Positions 1-6,196 of a stretch of 9,629 bases of DNA are shown here, one piece after another. The stretch comes from CAZCBD01 sp964496755. GTDB lineage: Bacteria > Bacteroidota > Ignavibacteria > Ignavibacteriales > Melioribacteraceae. Location: positions 1-9,629 of the forward strand of contig CAZCBD010000111.1 of the NCBI GenBank assembly GCA_964496755.1, given 5' to 3'. Made by a program: the position numbers and the translations under genes. The notes beneath the pieces are model-generated. The model made no database searches and was not told the origin of the DNA. It worked only from the letters and a program-made list of their open reading frames with translations. Positions within the stretch are counted from its first letter, which is position 1. Each line of letters starts with the position of its first letter.

Positions 1-164
1 AAAAATCGTTGTAAATTGATGAAAGTTATTATGTGCTTGATCATCACGCATAAATATATTTAAAATTGGGAAAGAAAGAAGAAGCATTAAAAGCTTGGGA
101 AATGGCCCTAAAAAAAAATCCGAATAATAAAGAAATTAAAGAAAAAATTGAAAAGGCTAAATAG
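1..164 (+). pseudogene. C-terminal end of a TPR-repeat protein, interrupted by two in-frame stops
   Basis: The frame ending at the TAG of 162-164 encodes a near-perfect last TPR repeat. After a TAA at 51-53 it reads IYLKLGKKEEALKAW and continues through MALKKNPNN to a charged tail KEIKEKIEKAK. The TPR hallmarks are there: Tyr at position 11, Gly at 15, Ala at 20, Trp at 24, Ala at 27, Pro at 32. The same frame before that stop, IDESYYVLDHHA, also fits a TPR, and a further TAA lies at 12-14. The stops fall at repeat positions 29 and 9, where Glu/Lys and Asp/Asn are usual. Either the gene is decaying or the first 53 bases hold errors. The last base of its stop is the first base of the next gene's GTG, so the two are translationally coupled. 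TPR proteins are protein-protein scaffolds; in Bacteroidota such a gene commonly precedes a DUF4292 and an EnvC gene. Only the tail is visible, so no specific role can be given. Confidence 0.7.
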
Positions 165-976
165 TGAAAAATTTATTAACTGTTAATACGAAGAAAAAAA
201 TAGTTTATGGTTTATTTATTATATCTATAATTTTCTCTTTTTTAATTCAAAGTTGCGTTCCATCAAAACCAATTCACGAAAAGAAAATTTTACCGGCAGG
301 TAGATTAATAAAAAAAATTGAAGCAAACCGAAGAAAGGTTAAAACCTTTTATGGAAAGGGGAACATTGATATTAAAACAGAATCTTTTGAAGGCAGTGCC
401 GGGTTCGAAATTAAGATTCACAAACCCGATTCCATTAGATTAAATATTTACGGTCCGTTCGGGATTGATTTAGCCCAAGCAATGGTTACTCGCAATCGAT
501 TCCTATTTTATGATGTTTTGCACGACCAAGCTTATTCAGGCAATTTATCTATGAATATTATGAAAAAAATTTTTAAAATTGATTTACCTTTTAATCAATT
601 AATAGATGCTTTTGCCGGCGCTGTTAATCTAACTTCGCAACTTAGCCGGCGGCCCGATAAATTTGAAATTGGAAATGATTACTATGATTTAATTTATAAT
701 GGCAATCCGAAATCAAAAAAGTATTTTTATAAAATTCGAATCGATAATAATGCTTTGGTTCAACATAAAATTGAATTGTCGAACTCATTGCTTTTTGTTA
801 GTAGATATTTTCAGTTCGAAGAGATTGAAGAAATTCCTATACCGCATAAAGCTGTAATTGAAAATAAAGTTGATAAGCAAGTGATTATTATTGAATATAG
901 GAGTATTGAAATAAATAAAAAATTAGATGAAATGACCTTGAAACTTCCTTCGGATGTTCGAATTAAAAGGCTCTAA
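164..976 (+). CDS. DUF4292-type lipoprotein, LolB/LolA-like fold
   Basis: A 270-residue exported lipoprotein. After a basic N-terminus (Lys10-12), a hydrophobic stretch at residues 13-29 leads to the lipobox-like LIQSC, with Cys31 as the likely lipidated residue. The mature part reads like a LolA/LolB-type half-barrel: alternating beta strands at about 60-130 (GKGNIDIKTE, GSAGFEIKIHKPDSIRLNI), the motif YGPFG at 96-100, an amphipathic stretch IDLPFNQLIDAF at 139-150, then further strands to the end. E. coli LolB has a similar GPLG plus LPxxxL layout. Family knowledge: DUF4292 proteins are conserved in Bacteroidota and are placed near LolA/LolB. Inference: it binds or inserts lipoproteins at the outer membrane. 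The start is GTG at 164, overlapping the TPR gene's TAG by one base, with AAGG at 153-156 as a plausible ribosome site. It lies 30 bases before the EnvC-type gene in the same operon. The family is fairly sure; the function is not proven. Confidence 0.82.
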   Translation: MKNLLTVNTKKKIVYGLFIISIIFSFLIQSCVPSKPIHEKKILPAGRLIKKIEANRRKVKTFYGKGNIDIKTESFEGSAGFEIKIHKPDSIRLNIYGPFGIDLAQAMVTRNRFLFYDVLHDQAYSGNLSMNIMKKIFKIDLPFNQLIDAFAGAVNLTSQLSRRPDKFEIGNDYYDLIYNGNPKSKKYFYKIRIDNNALVQHKIELSNSLLFVSRYFQFEEIEEIPIPHKAVIENKVDKQVIIIEYRSIEINKKLDEMTLKLPSDVRIKRL

Positions 977-1006
977 ATAAAATTATCTGAATAAAAAAAT
1001 GTTTAA

Positions 1007-2260
1007 ATGAAAAAAGATCTTTTTCAAATATTACTGATTCTAGCTTTAATGTTTTTACCCCCAAATATTGGGGCTCAGGAAGTTAAGCAGTTACAAGAAA
1101 CCAAAGAAATTAAGCTTAAAAAAAAAGAGCTTTACAATTTACATGCTGAAATTTCTAATCTGGAAAAACAACTGCAAAACAAAAATAAAGCAGAGTATGC
1201 ATCAATTGAAAGTTTGGAAAAAATTGATAAGCAAAAATTGCTTTTGAATAAATTAATCAGGAAAATTAAAAAAGAGGAAAATGATAAACAAAAGGAAATA
1301 GAAAAATTATCTTCTCAAATTGATTCGCTTAGCAAGAGTATTTCAGGATTAAAAAAGGATTATTCAAAATATATTTGTTGGCTTTATAAATACAATCGTA
1401 AAAACAAATTTGATGTTTTTCTTAATAGTAGAACTCTGAATCAAACTGTAATTAGATATAAGTATCTTCAAAACATAACCGAAAAGAATTCAAAAAAAAT
1501 AGATTTGATGAAAGAAAAGTATTCAGAGTTAATTAGCTTAAAAAATAAATTATCAAATGAAAAAAAAGAGAAAGAAAAATTAACCGCTCAAAAAAAAATA
1601 GAACAACAGCGTTTAATTAAGAAAAGAAGATCCAAAGAAAGGTTGTTGAAAAGATTAAAATCGGATAAATCAAATATTACAAAAGAAATTGAAAGAAAAA
1701 AAATAAGCGAAATAGAAATAAAAAATTTGATTGCAGATTTAATTGATAAGGAAATGAAGAAACTTTCCGAGTTGAGAACAAAAAGAATAACCGATAAAAA
1801 TATTAAAATACCGGAACAATATAATTATTCCGGAATGGAAGCTTTTCGATCGCTTAGGGGAAAATTAATTTGGCCGGTTAAAGAAGGGGTGTTGTTAAGG
1901 AAGTTTGGTGAAAATAAAAATGCAAAATTAAAAACCGTAACTCAGAATTACGGAATAGATATTTTAACTAATGAAACTGAAAAAGTAGTGGCTATTGCCG
2001 ATGGCTTTGTTTCGGTAATAAGTTGGATTCCCGGATATGGTAGTGTGATTATTATTACTCATAAAGGAAATTATCGAACAGTTTACGGCCATATTAGCAA
2101 TATATTGGTTGAAGAAGGTGATAGAGTGAAAAAGGGTGTTGTTTTGGGTGTTGTTAATAAAAGTTTGGAAGGAGCACTGTTGCACTTTGAAGTTTGGAAT
2201 CAAAGAAATTTTCAAAATCCCGAAAGATGGTTAGTACGTAACGGTTTAATAAAAAATTAA
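1007..2260 (+). CDS. envC: EnvC-like murein hydrolase activator (coiled coil + degenerate LytM/M23 domain)
   Basis: A 417-residue secreted protein. Residues 1-23 are a signal peptide ending IGAQ. Residues 25-255 are a Lys/Glu-rich coiled coil in two arms around a short middle segment (KYICWLYKYNRKNKFDVFL, about 121-139), the EnvC layout. Residues 285-413 are a LytM/M23 domain (LIWPVKEG, YGIDI, VVAIADGFVSVI, YGSVIIITH, YGHIS, GDRVKKGVVLG, LLHFEVW). The zinc site looks dead: the HxGxD motif reads NYGID (Asn314 for His, Asp318 kept), and HLHFE reads LLHFE (Leu391 for the first His, His393 kept). This is as expected for EnvC, which does not cut peptidoglycan itself but switches on periplasmic amidases during septum splitting. 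His362 of YGHIS is kept. The partner amidase is not in this window. The start has no clear Shine-Dalgarno sequence. The next gene begins 21 bases downstream, so the two are probably co-transcribed. Confidence 0.87.
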   Translation: MKKDLFQILLILALMFLPPNIGAQEVKQLQETKEIKLKKKELYNLHAEISNLEKQLQNKNKAEYASIESLEKIDKQKLLLNKLIRKIKKEENDKQKEIEKLSSQIDSLSKSISGLKKDYSKYICWLYKYNRKNKFDVFLNSRTLNQTVIRYKYLQNITEKNSKKIDLMKEKYSELISLKNKLSNEKKEKEKLTAQKKIEQQRLIKKRRSKERLLKRLKSDKSNITKEIERKKISEIEIKNLIADLIDKEMKKLSELRTKRITDKNIKIPEQYNYSGMEAFRSLRGKLIWPVKEGVLLRKFGENKNAKLKTVTQNYGIDILTNETEKVVAIADGFVSVISWIPGYGSVIIITHKGNYRTVYGHISNILVEEGDRVKKGVVLGVVNKSLEGALLHFEVWNQRNFQNPERWLVRNGLIKN

Positions 2261-2281
2261 ATAAATTAAAATGAGATTAAA

Positions 2282-3607
2282 ATGAAAAAAATATTAGCAA
2301 CATTATTTTTTATCTGTTTTATTCAGGCTCAAATTAATCCTCTCTGGTATAATGATAAGAATTATTTGGGCGGTGGAATTGGTGTAACTTGGATTAATAA
2401 TCAGCCCTATTATTCATTGCGACTGTTTCCGGAATTTGAAATCGGCAAAGTTGGAATTGGTCTTGACTTGAAATTTGAATATGGTGCTGACGGAAAATTA
2501 AGAACGGAAAATTTTAATGAAACTTCCGATTACCTTAGTATTATTAGGTATTTCAGATATGGGCAAAAGAAAGACCCGTTTTATTTTAGAGTTGGAGCTT
2601 TGGATTATGCTTCGGTTGGGCACGGTACAATTATGTATTTATACAACAATAGCCCAAGTTATGATGCACGTAAAATTGGGCTGGAATTGGAACTGAATTT
2701 TAATTATTACGGAATGGAACTGGTTTATGGTACCTTTGGTCAAGCCGGCGTGCTTGGTATGCGTGGTTATTTGAAACCTTTAACTATGGCAGGGAGCAAA
2801 ATACCGATTCTAAAAGATTTGGAAGTTGGTGTTTCTTATTTTACCGATATGAATGAATATGCCGGAGTTGTTTCGGGTACATATGATAAAACAACCGATC
2901 TGTTTACGGCAACTCAAGATGAAGGAAGTATAAATATAATTGGATTTGATTTAGGATTGCCGATTTTTAGAAACAAGTTAATTGACTTGGATTTTTATTT
3001 TGATGTTAATAAAATAATAAATTTTGGTTCTGGGGCGGCAGCCGGTTTTACTCTCGGAGTTAACGGTTTAGGTATAGTTGATATTAAAACAAAATTTGAA
3101 AGAAGGTGGAATGGCAAACAATATATTCCGTCTTACTTTAATTCATTTTATGAGCTTGATAGATTTCAGTTAGATAAAAATACAGGTTTCATTAATTCTA
3201 AAGTTCAACAATTAAAATTAGCCACTGGCAATACAAACGGTTATTATGGTGAATTATTAATCAGAGTCTTAGGTACATTTAATATTATGGGAAGTTACCA
3301 ACGACTTGATAATGTTAAGAACAGTGGCGTTTTACATTTATATACTAATCTGTTGCCCAAAGAATCATCATTAGTTGCTCGTGCCGGTTATGATAAAGTG
3401 AATATTAATAGTGAAACTTCTATTTTTAAATTAGATGATAATTCATATTTGTATGCGGAGTTTGGATACAAACCAATGAAATATCTAATAGTATCAATGG
3501 TTTATCAATGGACGTTTACTCCGCTCAGAGATGCAAACGATAATATTATTGATTTTGTGCCTCAAAAGAAAGTTGAACCTAGAATATCTTTTGTATATCC
3601 TTTATAA
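2282..3607 (+). CDS. predicted outer-membrane beta-barrel protein of unknown function
   Basis: A 441-residue protein with a short signal peptide (residues 1-17, ending FIQAQ). The mature part has many alternating aromatic/hydrophobic strands separated by turns rich in Gly, Asn and Asp, for example YYSLRLFPEFEI, GIGLDLKFEYG, MELVYGTFG, KDLEVGVSYFTDM, LYAEFGYKP and LIVSMVYQWTF. The C-terminus RISFVYPL (434-441) alternates like a last barrel strand, though it ends in Leu rather than the classical Phe. A conspicuous block at 102-118, FRVGALDYASVGHGTIM, is probably a family signature, but I cannot name the family. No TonB box, SusC/D feature or catalytic motif is visible. It is the last gene of the envelope operon, 21 bases after the EnvC-like gene and directly before a hairpin terminator, so a role in envelope assembly or transport is a guess from context. 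It could be a porin-like channel or a structural outer-membrane protein. Confidence 0.75.
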   Translation: MKKILATLFFICFIQAQINPLWYNDKNYLGGGIGVTWINNQPYYSLRLFPEFEIGKVGIGLDLKFEYGADGKLRTENFNETSDYLSIIRYFRYGQKKDPFYFRVGALDYASVGHGTIMYLYNNSPSYDARKIGLELELNFNYYGMELVYGTFGQAGVLGMRGYLKPLTMAGSKIPILKDLEVGVSYFTDMNEYAGVVSGTYDKTTDLFTATQDEGSINIIGFDLGLPIFRNKLIDLDFYFDVNKIINFGSGAAAGFTLGVNGLGIVDIKTKFERRWNGKQYIPSYFNSFYELDRFQLDKNTGFINSKVQQLKLATGNTNGYYGELLIRVLGTFNIMGSYQRLDNVKNSGVLHLYTNLLPKESSLVARAGYDKVNINSETSIFKLDDNSYLYAEFGYKPMKYLIVSMVYQWTFTPLRDANDNIIDFVPQKKVEPRISFVYPL

Positions 3608-3608
3608 A

Positions 3609-3634
3609 AAAAAGCGGATTTATTTCCGCTTTTT
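3609..3634. terminator. bidirectional intrinsic terminator between convergent genes
   Basis: A perfect 10-bp stem: AAAAAGCGGA at 3609-3618 pairs with TCCGCTTTTT at 3625-3634 around a six-base loop TTTATT. It starts one base after the stop of the outer-membrane protein gene. On the plus strand the stem ends in five T; on the minus strand it is followed by a T tract running through the complement of the eight A at 3606-3613. The minus-strand gene's last codons (Lys-Lys-Arg-Lys) and its TAA (3622-3620) lie inside the right arm and loop, so the hairpin overlaps coding sequence. It is well placed to stop both converging transcripts. Confidence 0.8.
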
Positions 3635-5473
3635 CCCTTTATGTTTTTTTTCTATTAGTTTAAACAAAATTAAATATCCGTCGCGATTACTTGCCAAATA
3701 AATTTCTTTATTAAATCTTTGAATTGAATGCAAATCGGATTTACCCATATTAAAAAGTTTTTTATAAAAATATTTTTTGTTAATTCTAAAAACATCTCCG
3801 CTTTCCGTTGGAAATATTACTAAACCATTATTCTCAAAAAGCTCACATTTTAATTTGTCTTCTCCTTGGCGGGTAATGATTTCCCTAATCCATTTTCCAT
3901 TTTTAGGATTAATAAAATGAAATCTGTTAGCCTTTGATTTAAAAAATAATTTTTTAAAATCTTTTGAAATACCAATAGAGGCATATGCCTTATATTTTCC
4001 TTTGCGCCATATTTTTGCACCTAATTGTAGATCCAAAGCAGTAACAGCGCCGTCCGGAGTTGTAAAATAAACAGCTTTGCCATCTGTTACGGGAATACAG
4101 TTTACCGGAGTTGAATTTAATTCTTTACTGGCGGACCATTCCCAAATAAGTAAACCGGTATTGGCATCAATACAATTTGTAAAACCATCAAGAGAGTTTA
4201 GTATAATTTTGTTTCCAATTAAAATTGGTTTGCCAAGTATAATTCCATTGCTAGAATGATTTTGCCAGATTTCTTCGAAAGTATCTAAATGATAACAATA
4301 TATTTTTCCCGAAGATGTAGCAAAAATAATAGAGCGAGGTGAAGCAGAAATATTCGCCGTCATTAGAGTTTTGTCGCCTTCATAATTAAAAGAAGATATT
4401 TGTGACAAAATCGATTCATCAAATCCAATTGATTGGAGCTGATCACCGGTTTCCAGATTAAGCGAAATTAAATCACCTTGAATGGTTCCAACAATTACTT
4501 GGCCGTTAGTAACTTCCGGTCGGGCAACAATATTTCCATAACAATCATAGTCCCAAATTATTGTGCCGGTAGAATCAAGACAAGTAACAATTCCCGAATA
4601 GGAAGCTGTAATTATTTTGTTATGGTAAATAACAGGTTCGGCAATTATAGTTTCATTAAAATTTCTTTCAAGTAAAATTTCAACTGAATAATTATCAATA
4701 TCCGAAGAGTCAGTATTTTTTTTTGTAAACTTAAATGGAATGGGAATTTTAAGTGAATCTGCAATTCGATTATTCACAAAAACATTGAAAGAGATATTTG
4801 TGGGGAATAGTTTAAGTTTTGTGAAATTATATTTTTTTTCTTTGAAATTAAAAGAGAATGGAATTTGAACTTCTTCTAAACCATTCTTTTTGTTAAAAAG
4901 AATTCTACCGCTACCGGAGTTTGAAATAAATAAAACTGAATTTTTTAAAGATAAAATATTTAATGCCTTATTAATATTGCTTATATTATTTAACATCGAA
5001 AAATTTGATATCAAAATAATATTAGCTTCGGTAGTGTTGTCTATTTCATTTTGTAACCAGTCAAGAGTTTCTTTTGATAAATACCCCTTATTATTTGAGT
5101 ATAATTTGGCAGAAGTAATCCCAATTACCTTGTAATTATTTAAAGTGAAAGAAAATTTATCATCATTCCAGTATTCTCTAAATTTTAATCCCGCACTTTC
5201 GCTCCATTTATATTCATTAATTCCGGGTATTACAAAAATGTTATTACAAAGAGGTTCTAAAAATTGTTTTGAATTTGTTAATTCGGTATTCAGTCCCTGG
5301 TTAGTAAAATTTCCGTTTATAATTAAGTAATCGTCTTGGTTAATATTCTTTTCAACAAAATTTGAAAATCTTTTTTGATTTTTCTTATTAGAAAGATTAA
5401 AATTATTTAATAAAAAAATATTCTGTGCATTGATGGTAGCAATAAATAATAAAGTAAAAAGTATTTTTTTCAT
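3620..5473 (-). CDS. secreted degenerate metallophosphoesterase + PQQ-like beta-propeller protein
   Basis: A 617-residue exported protein. Residues 1-17 are a signal peptide (ends TINAQ). Residues 18-195 follow a calcineurin-like phosphoesterase: IFLLNNFNL, LIINGNFTNQG (50-60), IFVIPGINEYKWSESAGLKF (79-98), KFSFTLNNYKVIGIT, LSKETLDWLQNEI, NIILISNFSM (151-160) and ISNSGSGRI (183-191). The usual metal ligands are gone: DxH is Asn24/Asn26, GD is GN (Asn55), GNHE is GINE (Ile85, Asn86), the later His is Asn157, and GHxH is SNSG (Asn185, Gly187). Residues 270-605 hold eight PQQ/WD-like repeats, for example SYSGIVTCLDSTGTIIWDY, TIQGDLISLNLETGD, SLDGFTNCIDANTGLLIWEW and TPDGAVTALDLQLGAKIW, enough for an eight-bladed propeller. 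The C-terminus is very basic (KKHKGKKRK). It lies 18 bases downstream of yigZ, probably in one transcript. Inferred role: an exported binding or scaffold protein without phosphoesterase activity. The ligand is unknown. Confidence 0.83.
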   Translation of the reverse strand: MKKILFTLLFIATINAQNIFLLNNFNLSNKKNQKRFSNFVEKNINQDDYLIINGNFTNQGLNTELTNSKQFLEPLCNNIFVIPGINEYKWSESAGLKFREYWNDDKFSFTLNNYKVIGITSAKLYSNNKGYLSKETLDWLQNEIDNTTEANIILISNFSMLNNISNINKALNILSLKNSVLFISNSGSGRILFNKKNGLEEVQIPFSFNFKEKKYNFTKLKLFPTNISFNVFVNNRIADSLKIPIPFKFTKKNTDSSDIDNYSVEILLERNFNETIIAEPVIYHNKIITASYSGIVTCLDSTGTIIWDYDCYGNIVARPEVTNGQVIVGTIQGDLISLNLETGDQLQSIGFDESILSQISSFNYEGDKTLMTANISASPRSIIFATSSGKIYCYHLDTFEEIWQNHSSNGIILGKPILIGNKIILNSLDGFTNCIDANTGLLIWEWSASKELNSTPVNCIPVTDGKAVYFTTPDGAVTALDLQLGAKIWRKGKYKAYASIGISKDFKKLFFKSKANRFHFINPKNGKWIREIITRQGEDKLKCELFENNGLVIFPTESGDVFRINKKYFYKKLFNMGKSDLHSIQRFNKEIYLASNRDGYLILFKLIEKKHKGKKRK

Positions 5474-5491
5474 AAAAGACTCACTATTAAT

Positions 5492-6118
5492 TTAGATCCA
5501 AACAGAATCGTTTAATAATTCAAAATCAATTTGAGCTTTTGTTGCTTCGTTTAATTTCTTTTTCAAATCATCAAAAATTCCCGGTTGAATTAAGCAAGTA
5601 ATAACAGGTTTGTTTTCAAAACTATTATCAAGAATATTTGCTTGATATGTATTTAAAAAATGATGAATATGTTTTGTATGGTTATATTCATATTTTATTT
5701 TAATCATAAAATATTTAAGTTTAATAATAATTTCGGAATTACTTAATGCGCCGAAAGCGGAATTATAATATGCTTTCCCAAGTGGACCGACACCTAGTTT
5801 AATTCCACCAAAATATCGAACACTTACCACTAATACGTTGGTCAAGTTAAAGTGCTGAATCGCATTAAAAATTCTAATTCCTGCAGTGCCGTTTGGTTCG
5901 CCGTCATCGGAATATTTTGAAGTATCATTTTTGTTAATTTGCCAAGCATAACAATGGTGCCGGGCATCATAGTACTCTTTTTTAATTTCTTCTAATTTAT
6001 CTTTAGCTTCATCTTCAGTTTCTACGGGATAAGCTAGTCCAATAAATTGTGAAGCCTTTTCTTTGAATTTATACTCTGAAAACTTTTTGATGGTATGTAA
6101 TTTATTTTTCACGGGCAT
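5492..6118 (-). CDS. yigZ: YigZ/IMPACT (UPF0029) family protein
   Basis: A cytosolic protein of 208 residues from the ATG at 6118. The UPF0029 core is unmistakable: an N-terminal FKEKASQFIGLAYPVET, then EYYDARHHCYAW, SDDGEPNGTAG, and VSVRYFGGIKLGVGPLGKAY. The C-terminal third, about 75 residues with the IKIKYEYNHTKHIHHFL region, matches the position of the DUF1949 domain. Family knowledge: bacterial YigZ resembles the N-terminal part of eukaryotic IMPACT, a regulator of Gcn2. Its biochemical role in bacteria is not settled, and older annotations call it an elongation factor. An upstream in-frame TTG at 6154 would add 12 residues, but the family usually begins just before the TI-K-x-SEY segment and is about 200-210 long, so I prefer 6118. 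Neither start has a convincing Shine-Dalgarno sequence. The gene leads a minus-strand pair and diverges from uvrA. Confidence 0.88.
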   Translation of the reverse strand: MPVKNKLHTIKKFSEYKFKEKASQFIGLAYPVETEDEAKDKLEEIKKEYYDARHHCYAWQINKNDTSKYSDDGEPNGTAGIRIFNAIQHFNLTNVLVVSVRYFGGIKLGVGPLGKAYYNSAFGALSNSEIIIKLKYFMIKIKYEYNHTKHIHHFLNTYQANILDNSFENKPVITCLIQPGIFDDLKKKLNEATKAQIDFELLNDSVWI

Positions 6119-6196
6119 TTTATTATTATCAAAAATTGATTTTGAAATTCTCAATACCTAATATAAATATTTTAAAATAATTCTTTTTGCGATGGA
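6119..6196. promoter_or_regulatory. divergent promoter region between yigZ and uvrA
   Basis: This 78-base gap (42 bases if yigZ starts at 6154) must hold the promoters for yigZ leftward and uvrA rightward. It is almost all A and T. A TATAAA lies at 6162-6167 on the plus strand and a 10-base palindrome ATTTTAAAAT at 6169-6178. No clear Bacteroidota-type -7 box (TAnnTTTG) and no LexA-like operator could be found, so no transcription start is assigned. The call rests on gene layout only. Confidence 0.45.

Noticed and set aside
1..53. Reassignment of TAA as a sense codon, suggested by the stops in the TPR frame
   Set aside because: Other genes here end properly at TAA at the expected family lengths and have no internal TAA.
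999..1010. Mini-ORF ATG TTT AAA TGA whose stop overlaps the EnvC-like gene's ATG; a similar one at 2271-2285 before the outer-membrane protein gene
   Set aside because: Any ATG followed by A creates an overlapping TGA, and short upstream ATGs are common by chance in such AT-rich DNA. Two cases with no ribosome site are not enough to claim coupling peptides.
1964..2215. Minus-strand open frame opposite the LytM domain
   Set aside because: It is antisense to a conserved domain and its sequence shows no protein family features.
4077..5330. Plus-strand open frames opposite the propeller gene
   Set aside because: They lack recognisable domains and ribosome sites and lie wholly antisense to a clear coding gene.
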